From NCBI GenBank assembly GCA_026214975.1, contig CM047817.1, positions 57,408,246 to 57,472,245 on the forward strand: a stretch of 64,000 bases of DNA, in the 5' to 3' direction. The notes beneath the pieces are model-generated. The model had not been told where the DNA came from. It searched no databases and was given only the letters and a program-made list of their open reading frames with translations. This document shows, one piece after another, positions 41,926-54,723 of the stretch. A program made the position numbers and the translations under genes. Source of the stretch: Gentiana macrophylla (taxonomy: Eukaryota > Streptophyta > Magnoliopsida > Gentianales > Gentianaceae). Positions within the stretch are counted from its first letter, which is position 1. Each line of letters opens with the position of its first letter.

Positions 41926-43802
41926 TATTGGTCCCTTGGAAAGGCTTGGATAAGTTTGGAGGGGGGGGGGGGGGTGAATAAACTTATCACTTAAAACTCG
42001 GAGTTAAAACAAACTCAGCAAGTTTCAAAGAGTTATCGATGTCTCAATGAGATCTTGATGATTCAAAGAGAAGTCTTGATGTCTCGGTAGCCCTCTTGAC
42101 TCAAGTTTACTGAATATGTTGCAGCGGAAATATAAGAGTATAAGCCTTTTAAATATGTTGTGCTTGTGTTAAACCAAGTATTGAATACTCAGTAGTGACT
42201 TGTGTGTATGTGAGTCAGTATGATGGAGTGAATATGATAAAGATTAAAATGCACTAAGTAAATAAGACACAGAATTTTTATAGTGGTTCGGTGGTGTAAT
42301 CTGCACTCCACTCTTCTCTCGTGGTGTAGGAGGTATCACTAAGAACTTTGAGGTCACGGATAAAAAGGTCCTAGCTATCTGTCCTTGACCAATCACTATG
42401 GCCTCACAGACTACAAGAAACTTGAACAAGGTGGTATTGCTCCTCCAAGCTTCTCCACTGGTCCTTCAAGGGTAGAATTGCCTCTTCACCAGCTCCACCA
42501 CAAACACAGTCCTTCACACTCCAAAGTGCTTCACTGCTCTAGCAGCAGATTGTAAAAACAAGATTTGAGTCAACTAAGTGATTCTGTCTTCAGCAGCTTG
42601 ATCAGTAGGGATGATCAGCAGCCTCAGGAACTTCAAGTGATTGACTTGATGTAACTTGATAGCTTATGTCTTGTTACATTTGAAGTTAATTCTAGATCTT
42701 GCAATTTCAGCTTCAGCAGAGTATTGTTCTTGATTTAAGTTCTGCAGGGTATGCAACACTCTGTAAATTTCTTGATCTTTTGTTGAAGAGCTTTCTTTTA
42801 ATTTGATCTTCAAGGATTTTCTTTTTACGTATTTTTCTATTTTATCTCTTCTTCTTCTCACATTTATAATCTGATCGTGAGTCTTATATTTATAGTCTCG
42901 GTCCTTGAAAATAGCCGTTGCTTTTGTCCTTTTTGGCTTCGATGGATGACAATCGAATCCTGCATCGACCTTAATCGATACCGATTTTTGTCGACTTTCC
43001 AGGCTGTTCCATTTGACCTCTCGAATCTCTCCAACGTCTCTTTAATCTCAGCCATTCATCTTAAAAAGTAGTTAAATGTCTCTTTCCATGAATCTTGATC
43101 GATAATGTATCGTACTATCGTGAGTGTTTTACAAGGTCTCTTTGAGGTCGATAATTTATCTCCATTAATATATGATAAATCACATATTAATCTTTTATAT
43201 CTAACTTTATTTGATTAAGTTAGATAACACCATTTCATCTTATAACTAAGTTCCAGTTCTTCAATCAACTTTTAGGAACTCAGACCTTCATCCATAGGTA
43301 TATGTGATCAATTTAGGTCACCACAGACTTGCCTAAATTTAAATCACATATCCTTATCCTTAGTTACTAAGTTTGGATCCTTAGCCTTCAATAACTAAGT
43401 TTGAAACCTTAGCCTTCAATAACTTCAATAACTAAGTTTGAGACCTTAGCCTTCAATAACTAAGTTTGAAACCTTAGCCTTCAATTCTCAAGCATCTGCT
43501 GGTCCCTACGAAGTCTCTCGACCTCTCGAGTGATCTCACAGTTAAGTCTGTGACCTGCACAGCCTCATCGACCTATGAAGTCTCATGACTCTACTCGGTG
43601 GACTTCAAGTACGTGCTGATCTTGTTTGATCAAACCTATACAAGGATCAAACTCTAGTAAATCCTATACATCATATCTAGATATCTTTTGCCTTTGCATA
43701 CTATAACAGCTAGTAAGACACTCATCACCAAAACCTGAGGAATGTTAAAAGGATGTACAACAATTCTTCATAAAATTCTTTTTATTAAACATTTGTCCAA
43801 CA
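41926..43802 (-). repeat. 3' LTR of the pol-less Copia-like element
   Basis: 1877 bp. Includes a G-tract of about 16 at 41959, and near 43360-43480 several copies of a unit like AACTAAGTTTGAAACC plus TTAGCCTTCA. The unit count differs slightly from the other LTR. Confidence 0.88.
42887..42894 (-). promoter_or_regulatory. Possible TATA box in the Copia-like LTR
   Basis: The minus strand reads ACTATAAATATAAG. The same text occurs in the other LTR near 49990. Confidence 0.4.
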
Positions 43803-44312
43803 ATTTCCCCGTTTTTGGTGATGATGTCAATACCCACACTTACAGCAAAGCAAAAAGGTTAAAAACAAAAACAGAACAAACTAGGTCAATACTCATTAAA
43901 ATCAGTTGTTCAATTAATACAGTCTAGATGCAGCAAGGGTAGATTTTCTCATTTTATAAATCTTCTTCAGCATCTCTTCATATACTTTGTCTCCCATAGT
44001 TTCTTTTCAAAGATCCTAGCTACCTCATTTGCTTCTGCTGTATTCCCTTCTTCCCCCTTATTGACATTATCAACAAAATGGGACAGCATACCAAATGCAA
44101 TCTTCTGTGTAATTATCTTCTTCCCCCTTTGATACTATCCTTGTATCAACTGCAATAATTCTTGAATACAAGGTCTACTCCAGTAGGTTGATCCTCTTAG
44201 TGACTTTAGGATCTAATACAACAGGTTGAAGTGCGATGAGTTGTGCTCAAGAGTCTCAGGGATTTCAAACAAGCTTGTCAAGTTTTTTGATGAATGGACG
44301 TCAACCGATCTT
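43803..44312 (-). other. 3' untranslated region and purine tract of the Copia-like element
   Basis: No coding sequence. The minus strand ends AAAAACGGGGAAAT right before the LTR, the expected polypurine tract. Confidence 0.6.
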
Positions 44313-46867
44313 TCAAAACTTATCTTTCAATGTATTTCGCTTGATTCCCCTCATATCTAGTATCAAATCATTTCTGACATTTTGAGTAGATATGAAATTT
44401 GAAGCAACTGTATCAGCTGATTTTCTGTTTTCATTCACCAGTTTCATCAGTTCTTCAAATCTTTGTTCTTGTCTATCAAAATTAGTTCTTAACTGTTGCA
44501 TATCATGCCTCACAGTCCTTAACACATTTAATTCTTCTACTGGTACCTTGACAGTTATTCTTTTACCAGTAGCCTCATCAGCAGGCTCCACTACAGTAGC
44601 CTGGTCTTCTAGTTCCAACCTTTGTTCAGGTTCTGTTTGAGACTCAGATGCATGAACCATCACTTCACTTCTATGATATATCATGGTTTGGTCTTTTGTG
44701 ATAATAACAACAGCTTCAGCAACTTGATTAACCACTTTTTGAACTTCAGTGACTTGATCAGTACGAACACCACCACTAGATACTGGAGTCTCAACATCTT
44801 CATTTTCTTCTCCAAATATCCTGTCCAACATTTGTCCTACAATAATTTGAGGAACAACTTCATCTCCAGCAGTATTGGTAACAACTTTTGCAAGTTTTTC
44901 TACTGTATGTTCATGTTCTTTGATCTCTGGTATCAACAGATTCTTTGTCAAAGATCCTTACCTTGTCGACCTAGCCGATCTACGTGAGACTTCTCAACTT
45001 CTTTCAATGATCCTCCAACAGAAATATTTGTTTCTCCAACAGAACTCCACTTCCTTCTCTGGAAAAACCGATCCATCATCATTATCATCATCGAATCGGA
45101 GGAAGCATCATTATCATCAGTCCGGATGGATTTTTGATGTGAATGTTGTCGTTCTTTCTCTTTTCATCCAAGAGATCCATCACCTGGGTTTGTAGAAGGG
45201 TAGTGTCCAACAATTCATTTAGATTTTCTACACCCCCGGTGACCAAAAGCCCAATGTTCAAAAATCATCATAGACTCAAGTGGTGGCTTTTGCTTGAGAT
45301 ACAAACCAAATTTCCAAGCAAAGTAATCAATGATTAACTGTATGTCTGGATTAACCCTTTTTTTTCTTCTTTACCTTTTCTATCTTCTCATAGGGCATCC
45401 ATAACCCTGTCTTCTTTGAAGTGGGTTGATCAAAATGGTGATCCAATAGCTCTTCAGCCAGATATTTAGTGAATTCCATTCGCTGCGTCTATCTCGAGGA
45501 ATCTTCCCGACAATTCATGAATTATCATCTCATCTTCTTCAATAAAATTTTCTTCCCGAATTGCATGCTTATCGGCAAGGATATCACAGACCGGTATTCC
45601 CCACGAAATCTTGCTTCTTCTTCTCCAGTGTTTGGCATCTACAATTGTCTCTTCCATTAGCACGCTTGTTTCATTTGCAACTACTTTTTTTCGGGCCAGA
45701 GAACTGTTTCAAGTTCTCTTTGTTTTATAAGAGTTCTCAACACTTTTCCCTTTCCATGTTTCTTCTTTCTTAATGCTTCTTTCATCCTCTTGGACAAGGG
45801 TTGCTCATCTTCATTAATTTCAGAGCATTTTCTCTTCTTGGACTTAGTAAACTTTGCTTCCATTTCAGTAGGAGATACAGTAACCTTTTTCTGTTTCTTC
45901 TCTTTCACTAGTGCAGCTTTAGTAGTTAAGGATTCACTTTCTTCAACAACTATCTTCTTTTTCCTTTTCTTTCTTACACTTCGCAATAAAGCAGCAGTTG
46001 TTCAAAACAATATCTTTTCTCTTCTTCTTTTCTCTCTTTCTTTTGATTCAGTGAGACTTCACTTTTCGCGCATCGTCTGTGACCTACCCCATTACTACCA
46101 TCACCATAATCATCACTATCTGAATCTTCAGACTCTTCCAACTCTGGAATAACTGTTGTAATCTCTGCCTTGTACCTTGACTTGTTGATATCTTTTGGTG
46201 TAACATCAGGTACAACAAGGTGATTCAAGATGGATTGCACCAACAATCCCAAAGGCTTTGTCTTGGTTCTTCTTACTCCATTCTTATCTTCTGAAAAGAC
46301 TTTTCTTAAATAATAGATGAGATAACCAAATTGATCAAACCTTCTACCTTTGCAAATGATTGTCATCAAGTCTATTTTGGATCCACTCAGTGTATCCAAA
46401 CTACCACTGAATCCCAAAATGTTCTTTGCAAGAATCTTGCTCAAAAGTTTATATTCCAACCTTATGTGTCTGACATTTATGCTTGGAGTGGAGGGGATGG
46501 TATTGTTTATTTTTATTTGATCCAAAAATTCCAATCTTTCAGTTCCTGCATTTTCTGGATACTTGTAAGCATTATTGGCCGGTCCAAAACCATAAATCTC
46601 TCTTAAGGTATTTGAATAACCCCTGAAGGTGTTGTTGTTGACAGTTGTCTCAAAACTATCATCATCTTCTTCATCTATCTTCATGTTCTTCCAAAATTCA
46701 AGAACATTTACAAAAGATATCGTTTCTAGACGATTGTTGAGTGCCTTTTCTAAACCAGGTATTCTCTTGATTCTTCGTCCTATGTTGATCGACAACTTAG
46801 TCAATCCACAATCTGAAACATAACCGGCAACGCTTTGACAGGTTCCAATTTGAACTTGGTCTGCCAT
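44313..46867 (-). pseudogene. Accessory ORF of the pol-less Copia-like element
   Basis: Starts MADQVQIGTCQSVAGYVSDC and runs 297 codons to 45974 with RRIKRIPGLEKALNNRLETI, LREIYGFG and LSKILAKNILGFSGSLDTLS. It then breaks into frames at 45986-45681 (basic, KKRKKK), 45663-45466, about 45350-45230 (LIIDYFAWKFGLYLKQKPPL) and 44951-44313. The last is a coiled coil: VPVEELNVLRTVRHDMQQLR. The order of conserved N-domain, acidic/basic middle and coiled-coil tail matches 30545-32349. I do not know the function. A domain known as 'putative plant transposon protein' is the nearest family by wording. Confidence 0.65.
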
Positions 46868-47440
46868 TGATCTACTTCTCAGAAAGATATGTTGAGATTA
46901 ATACTTTGAGACGAAAGGATTAGGAGATTTCGTTCACACGGTGATAAGACATAGAAAAGATATTGAACAGATGAATCTTGGTGTAAATGTATAAGCTGGT
47001 TAGTTGAATGTCAGAAAAACCATCGCTTCTCATTACTGTGCATTAAACCACGATTTGAATTGGGTTTTGTGAGATTCCGACACGTGGCCCACCAACTAAC
47101 TTCATGACTTTTGTAACCGTCCGATCCATTAACTATGGTCATAAAGATCATTTTGGCGCGAATTAAGATTAACCATTAAAATGATTTGATCAAGAGACTT
47201 TCTTGATGAGATCGATGTACTTCTTGAGAGATTTATTTCGGAAGAAGGTGATAAGTGAGCAAACTTCACAGATGGCGACAAGGAGATCCTCAAGAGTTGT
47301 TGACATGAGCTTAAGCAGACTGCTGAATCTGACAATCTTCCACTCAAGACAAAGATTAATTTCCATGGCAACTTTATTTGTTCAATTGTCCAAATTTTGT
47401 CCTTAACTTGACTTTTGATTGGAATATCCACCGTTGAGCA
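46868..47440 (-). other. Spacer between gag-like frame and accessory ORF
   Basis: No convincing coding; the 100-codon open frame at 47129-47431 has no recognisable pattern. It includes CGACACGTGGCCCACC near 47080, recalling the leader of the ORF at 30545. Confidence 0.4.
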
Positions 47441-48922
47441 TCAAATAAGTCGCAAAACAAAATCAATGATTTTTGGGTACCCATATGCTCTGTTTGGGTC
47501 CTTGATTGTTAGTGGCAAGTATGATTCTTGGTAGGTTTCCATAATGTCTCCTTCGAAAGTATCATACTTGGATTCATATGTGTACTCTACACTTCCATAG
47601 AATTTGTTGATAGGTTGTGTAGTAGTTACATGTGTTTCTCGGCTTTTTGGTCTCAGAATCTTCTTTGAATGATTTTGCTTGATAGAAGTAGATGCATAAT
47701 CATTATAGTCTTTGTTGGTTGTATACAACTCTATATTGAGGAGTCTCATTGAGGTCTCTCTTTGAGGATTTGTATAAGACCTCTGCTGAGTCCTCTGCTG
47801 AATCCTAGCATTATGATTATACTTCTTATTTCTAGCAAATGGAGCAGGAATATTCCAGTCTTCATCAGTAGGAAATAATCTACCTTTCCCCCTATGATAA
47901 GTATCCCTAGAATGATCATCATTTCTGGATTTTGGATACTTGTTCTTGGAATATTTCTGATCATTCTTTTGTGGTCCAGCAGACTTGGTAGTAGATCTGC
48001 TATCAGCAGGTCTAGAAGATACAGCATTTTTCTTTTTGGATTTATTTCTTTTTCTGGATGCTGTATTCTTCTTTGACTTGTGATTGGGCCTCTTGGAAAT
48101 CTTCTCAGTGGACTTCACTGCTTCAGCAACCCTTTTTGGAATTGGATTTTGTGCAGGTATAAACTTAGGACCAATCCTGGTACTAGTTCGATGACTTCTT
48201 TGGATCCATCCTCTTGGATTGTTGAGTTTCAAATCCTAGGCACTGTTTCTATCTCCATATGGCTTGCCATATTTGAATGCAATGAAAGAAGAAGATGGTT
48301 CGTGAGACTCATTTACTCTCGATGATTGATGAGACTTGTCTTTGATTCTTTTCAATCATCTTTTCTTTCCTTTGAGATTATTCAATTCAGCTTTCAACCT
48401 TTCATTTTCTGATTGTAAAGCCTCCTTGCTTGCCTTCACAATCTCATATTCAGATTGTATTTTCCTTAGTTCATTAAGAATGGCATCCAAGGTTTCTTTA
48501 TTATCAGCAATTCTAGGAGTTGAACCACAGGTGGATTCAAAATCAATATCAGTGGATGTATTGACAGAAGTAGAATTAGGTACCTCTTCTGTTTCATCAT
48601 TATTTGCTGAGAGAGTGTGATTTTTAATTTCAGCAGCATTATTCTCTTGTTGCTTTATTTTATCTTCGACAGAATCAGCTACTAGTATCAATTCCTTTTC
48701 TGCTTCATCTGAGAGATCACTTAGTGAAGGAAATCCTTTGGATTGATCATCATATGTGTTGAGGTTGATTTTCACATCATCATTGAATTGAGGTTCTGGA
48801 TTTGTGTGAGAACTTGTAGTACTGAACCTCTCATGTATTTGATCCTGAAAGTCAGATGCAATGTTTTGTAGATATTCAGTCACTGGATAATTAAGCCAAC
48901 TTCTAATTCTAGATGTATCCAT
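47441..48922 (-). pseudogene. Gag-like frame of the pol-less element (two in-frame stops)
   Basis: From the ATG at 48922, about 105 bases after the LTR, the frame encodes MDTSRIRSWLNYPVTEYLQN. An acidic stretch and a coiled coil follow (EALQSENERLKAELNNLKGK). It crosses stops at about 48356 and 48236 in the same frame, then gives a Lys/Ser/Asn-rich basic region (KRNKSKKKNAVSSRPADSRS) and ends DPNRAYGYPKIIDFVLRLI. The end resembles the NPxGPKKxWVPK segment before Copia protease. I do not see the usual gag core or a CCHC knuckle, so the middle of gag appears deleted. The basic region could bind RNA. Confidence 0.55.
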
Positions 48923-49013
48923 GATGCAAACTTTTGAAAGTGATGTTTTGAAAGAATTTTAAAAGACTTTACTGAAAGCACAACAAACTGGATAACTTCA
49001 GAACAGAAGCTTT

Positions 49014-49025
49014 GCTCCGATACCA
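49014..49025 (-). other. Primer binding site (initiator Met tRNA) of the Copia-like element
   Basis: The minus strand reads TGGTATCGGAGC two bases inside the LTR. Confidence 0.8.
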
Positions 49026-49027
49026 AT

Positions 49028-50894
49028 TGTTGGTCCCTTGGAAAGGCTTGGATAAGTATAGAGGGGGGAGGGGTGAATAAACTTATCACTAAAAACTCGG
49101 AGTTAAAACAAACTCAGCAAGTTTCAAAGAGAGTTCTCGATGTCTCAAGAGGTGGTGATGATTCAGTAGAGTGATGATGTCTCAGTAGCCTACCGACTCA
49201 AGTTTACTGAATATGTTGCAGTGGAAATATAAGAGTATAAGCCTTTTAAATATGTTGTGCTTGTGTTAAACCAAGTATTGAATACTCAGTAGTGACTTGT
49301 GTGTATGTGAGTCAGTATGATGGAGTGAATATGATAAAGATTAAAATGCACTAATTAAATAAGACACTGAATTTTTATAGTGGTTCCGTGTGGTGTAATC
49401 CTGCACTCCACTCTCTCTCCCGTGGTGTAGGAGGTATCACTAAGAACTTTGAGGTCACGGTTACAAAGGTCCTAGCTATCGGTCCTTGACCAATCACTAT
49501 GGCCTCACAGACTACAAGAAACTTGAACAAGGTGGTATTGCTCCTCCAAGCTTCTCCACTGGTCCTTCAAGGGTAGAATTGCCTCTTCACCAGCTCCACC
49601 ACAAACACAGTCCTTCACACTCCAAAGTGCTTCACTGCTCTAGCAGCAGATTGTAAAAACAAGATTTGAATCAACTAAGTGATTCTGTCTTCAGCAGCTT
49701 GATCAGTAGGATTGATCAGCAGCCTCAGGAACTTCAAGTGATTGACTTGATGTAACTTGATACCTTATGTCTTGTTACACTTGAAGTTAATTCTAGATCT
49801 TGCAATTTCAGCTTCAGCAGAGTATTGTTCTTGATTTAAGTTCAGCAGGGTATGCAACACTCTGTAAATTTCTTGATCTTTTGTTGAAGAGCTTTCTTTT
49901 TAATTTGATCTTCAAGGATTTTCCTTTCTGTATTTTTCTATTTTATCTCTTCTTCTTCTCGCATTTATAATCTGATCAGGAGTCTTATATTTATAGTCTC
50001 CAGTCCTTGAAAATAGCCGTTGCTTTTGTCCTTTTTGGCTTATGATGGATGACAACTGAATCCTGCATCGACATCGCTGTCGATCTGCTTTTGTCGACTT
50101 TCCAGGCTGTTCCATTTGACTTCTGAATCTCTCCAACGTCTCTTTAATCTCAGCCATTCATCTTAAAAAGTAGTTAAATGTCTCTTTCCATCGAATCTTG
50201 ATCAGATAATGTATACGTACTATCGCCAGAGTGTTTTACAAGGTCTCACGAGGTCGATAATTTATCTCCATTAATATATGATAAATCACATATTAATCTT
50301 TTATATCTAACTTTATTTGATTAAGTTAGATAACACCATTTCATCTTATAACTAAGTTCCAGTTCTTCAATCAACTTTTAGGAACTCAGACCTTCATCCA
50401 TAGGTATATGTGATCAATTTAGGTCACCACAGACTTGCCTAAATTTAAATCACATATCCTTATCCTTAGTTACTAAGTTTGGATCCTTAGCCTTCAATAA
50501 CTAAGTTTGAAACCTTAGCCTTCAATAACTAAGTTTGAGACCTTAGCCTTCAATAACTAAGTTTGAAACCTTAGCCTTCAATTCTCAAGCATCTGCTGGT
50601 CCCTACGAAGTCTCATCGACCTCTCGTGAGTCTTTGGTTAAGTCTCCGACCTGCATAGCCTCTTGACCTATGAAGCCTACTGACTCTACTCGGTGGACTT
50701 CAAGTACAGTGCTTGTTTGATCAAACCTATACAAGGATCAAACTCTAGTAAATCCTATACATCATATCTAGATATCTTTTTGCCTTTGCATACTATAACA
50801 GCTAGTAAGACACTCATCACCAAAACCTGAGGAATGTTAAAAGGATGTACAACAATTCTTCATAAAATTCTTTTTATTAAACATTTGTCCAACA
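49028..50894 (-). repeat. 5' LTR of the pol-less Copia-like element
   Basis: 1867 bp, collinear with the other LTR. It has TGTTGG...CCAACA inverted ends. Confidence 0.88.
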
Positions 50895-53158
50895 TGGAAA
50901 CATTGGAACAATGTACGAAAGATTTTCTAATCGAAAAAATCGGAAAATCATAAAAATAAAGCATTGCTCGTTAGACGGTATTTGGAACCGATAAACTAGT
51001 GGGAGCTTTAATGTTATGATTTGTTGTTTTTTCGGTATATTAGAAAATCCGAGAAGTCCCGACGAGTAACACTTGAAATAGACATCCCACGGTTCAAGAG
51101 TAGTGTCTACTCAAACGAACCATTTGGTTCAAGACTATTTCCATTCATGGAATGTCAAGAATGGGAGAATATGTCTAAAAGTGTTAGTCATCTAAACTGA
51201 GAAAACTTTAAATTTGAACCGAAAATTAATTAACTGAAAATCATAGGATAAGGACAGTGATTTTGGATCACCAACCTATGAATCCTTGGCGATTTTCTCG
51301 AGCTAAGTTCTTTGGAAGAACAAGGTAGCAGTGCATTTAATGATTAAAGGAGTAAACAACGGGCAGTTAATTTTAGCTAGAAAAGTGGGAGTGATATAAA
51401 GAAATGAATCTCGGATTCAATCCTTGGATATCGCGGAAAATTATTTTCTGTTTAAGATTCGTTGGAACGAAAGGATTTACCTTCTATTTGATAATTTGTT
51501 TGTCGTATAGAAAGTGAATATACCATTTGTAGTACGAATCCAAGACTCGGACTTTTGTTTGATAAAGTCAAAACCACTTACAACTGCTGAAATATGTATG
51601 TAAAACACATCTTAAGAACTATTAAAAGCAATTTGTTTCTATATTTAGATAAACGCTTCTTCATATTCCATAGTTAGTGCATAGTCCCTAAAAGACAAGA
51701 CACAAGGCGGCTCAGGGTGATTCTTCTCTCGATGCAGTTAGATTGTCTCAAAGGTTCAATGACTAAGTTTCCTTTCAATTGGGAAAGGATAATGGATATA
51801 AAGAAGTAACATAGCTTGTTCATGGCGACCTTCGGGAGTCCGATGAAAGATACTGAGCTAGTAGGAGCTTCCGAGTAGTGACTTCTTGTCCGACAACTAT
51901 TCAAACACTCCGGTAAGTTTATCCAAAATATTTTGAGGTTTCTCTGTTTTCAATGCAGAGATAGAGTATTCTATACTCGAAATGGGCCATCACATAGTCC
52001 TAGGGGTGATGCTCGGCTTCGCCTCATAGTGAAATGCTTTCACTAAGTGAGAAACCGTTAAATTGCCTTATATATGTTTTAGATGTGCTACAATATACTG
52101 CTTAACTCAATAAAGATATTGGAAGTGAAATAACGGTTTACATTGAAATGTAAGACCGAGAAGTCTACCTAGAATATGCTTTGGAATTTACGGATAAGGT
52201 GTGGATTCGGTTCACCCCACTTCCATAAATATAAGCATTTTGCACACGGTGCTTGAAGGTAAGACTGGGAATTTCATGCATACGTTCGGTCAATGACCAT
52301 TCGTGATATATTTTTTAACCTATTGAGTACAAAGGTTAGATATAGGATTCTTGAAATCGGGAAGGGACAATTATACTGTTGCATCCTTTCTGATAGAATC
52401 CATGATTAGAAAAACCTTGAACCTTGAAGTAAGTTTACTCAAGGTAGTTACTAACTGATTAAAATCAGACCACATCCAACATCGGTTGTTGGTGATAACA
52501 CTAAATACTACTAAACTAGATCAGAATTTCGATCCACCCAGTAAGTATTGGGAGTATGGTTTATCCATTACCCATTACGGGTTCTGCGGACTTTGTAGTC
52601 GAGGATTCGATTGAGACCTATGGCTCTTTTGTGAGCAGTATAGGATTTTGATAATAGAGGTTGGTTTAATAGCCATAACCCTGTGAATGGAGTTCGGTAC
52701 TCCAGTTCTGTTCATACTCTTGTAGAACCACCTGAGCGTCTCAGGTCCAGTGGAGTAATTGGATCTACACGGAAAAGAGTAGAATGAATTGGAAAGTTTA
52801 TCTTTCAGAGCAAAGATTGAGGGGTCTAGGGGTAATTCCCTAAGAAGTAGAGAGTTAATCAGACCTTGAACTCTCTTACCACTTAGTATTGCATGACTTC
52901 GTTCAAAAGCAAACAGAAAATAGGGGTGATTCCCTGAGACTTTCTTGCCAAACAAACGGTTTCTGGATTCATTCAAAACAGAAGGGTATTGCCTTATGAA
53001 CTTATGACAGGTTGACTGTAAAGGCTTATGTCCTTTGTGGATAAAAAGCAAACCTCTCGGTCATTGGAAGTCATATATTTCTACAATATATGGATTTGAC
53101 CAGAATATTGATAAGTCTTTTGTAGACTGGATATCAATTTTAGTAAAGTAGTGAATAT
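50895..53158 (+). other. LARD second-copy internal region, segment 2
   Basis: Collinear with about 34853-37118. Starts with TGGAA, the right target duplication of the Copia-like element (one base different from TAGAA), and ends with AATAT, the left duplication of Athila. No coding sequence. Confidence 0.85.
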
Positions 53159-54723
53159 TGATGACGGTCAAGTTATAAAAATAACTCGATACCTAAATAA
53201 CCAACTAGCTAGAGAACTAGGTTCAATCGTAGTATAGCTAGATAGAGTCGAGGTCGATCCCACAGAGACTCGGCTTAAACAAGTACAACGTTATTAAACT
53301 AAAAATAGATTAAAGGCGGTCTACGACCAACAAAGAACGTAGAAATAAAGATTGACACGATAGAAAACACAAAGACTAACAATACGACACAAGACACTAA
53401 ACACTTGTTTTTATGGTTTTATAAGACTCTAACAAGCGGTATTGATTACGCATAAGTAGTAATTACTCCCCATATATGTATATCTAAGCCGAGGCGTAAA
53501 AGACATTAAGGTTGATTATATTTTGGCTACGGAGCTATCCCCTAAAGCTGGATCTACTTAGTGAACGGATAGAAGATCTTTATGCTTAATTACGAATCCT
53601 TCCTTGGACTGGATAGAACATCATATAACAAGCATACTATACCAAACTAGGGATGCCGATCTAAAATCGTCACCTCGTCTAGGCAACCACCGTGGACAGG
53701 TTGGCACACCTCCTAAATGATCGGCTAACTTATGTGCTATTTAACATGGCAATTTTCACAATATATCATATTAATTTACGAGAACGATGTAACAAATTGG
53801 CCAGATCTATTACATGTGTATATGAAAAACAGAAAGCACGACGTAGCCGAAGTCGTTCATAGAGAATTACTAGAATCTTGATGGCTAGATCTAACCATAT
53901 AGACCGTGGTAGATCTAGACCGGTGACTCTAGATTTTGCTCATAAAACGCCTTTGTACGACTTAGATCTACATGAATATGGGTTTGTTAATTAACTACAT
54001 CACGAAATCAATACACAAACGACTACTCCATAACGAAATAAAATAGATCTACGAATAAAAACGACATATTTGGATAGACATTACCCTCGTAGATGGAGGG
54101 TCCTGCGATCCTTTAATGCAATCTCTAATCAATGAATCCATCGCCTCCGTGATGAAGCAACATAATATAAAATAAAAAGAACTATATTGATAAACTAAAA
54201 GTATTGTAGTATTGTGTTTTGTAGGTTGGTGGTTTTCAAAGATCGTGGATCTTTGTTTATATAGGAGTTGTAGCCGACATAGGAGAATCGGAAGATATGC
54301 ACGCATTAATCGATTAGGCTCGGGTGACCGAACAATTACGCTCGGTCGACCGAATGGCATGGCTTTCGGTCGACCGAGCCTCCCTATTCTGGCGTTTTCA
54401 ATTTCGCCGTCGACTTGTTCCCCACTTCACTCTTTATCGATCTCGATTTGTCTCTTCATTAATGCTCCGATTTTCTTCCTTATTTATCTTGAGATTTCCC
54501 GATTGCATGACAATTATCCTCCCGATTTGTTACGATCATCATTTATCACACAATTAATTGCTCTTTTATAATAAAAACAGCTAAATACCAATTATCACAT
54601 TAATAATCACTTATCATTAAATAATAAATATAAACACGTGATTTAATATGAAATATATATATAATTAACTCTGATTTAAGGTTAGAATTGATGACATAAA
54701 TAGGTATATTTTAACTGCCATCA
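53159..54723 (-). repeat. 3' LTR of the Athila element
   Basis: 1565 bp. Two TCGGTCGACCGA palindromes at 54342-54353 and 54366-54377 follow a third, altered copy. Confidence 0.9.
54255..54263 (-). promoter_or_regulatory. Possible TATA box in the Athila LTR
   Basis: The minus strand reads CCTATATAAACAAAG; it is conserved in the other LTR near 60652-60660. Confidence 0.45.

Larger units (their letters stand above)
41926..50894 (-). mobile_element. Pol-less Copia-like LTR element, complete
   Basis: LTRs at 41926-43802 and 49028-50894 start TGTTGGTCCCTTGG (left copy TATTGG) and end TTTGTCCAACA. Primer site and purine tract place its 5' end on the right, so it reads on minus. Five-base duplications TAGAA (41921-41925) and TGGAA (50895-50899) differ by one base. 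The 5.2-kb internal region carries a gag-like frame and a long accessory ORF but no protease, integrase, RT or RNase H that I can recognise. It would need enzymes from another element. Confidence 0.85.

Noticed and set aside
41956..41975. G-tract of about 16 as a possible G-quadruplex or purine tract
   Set aside because: The other LTR has a shorter interrupted tract at the same place. It is homopolymer slippage or a sequencing effect, and it is at the wrong end for a polypurine tract.
43360..43490. Regular short repeats (AACTAAGTTTGAAACC-type) that could suggest a CRISPR array
   Set aside because: Units are directly adjacent with no unique spacers, sit inside a plant LTR and recur in the partner LTR. 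It is a minisatellite.
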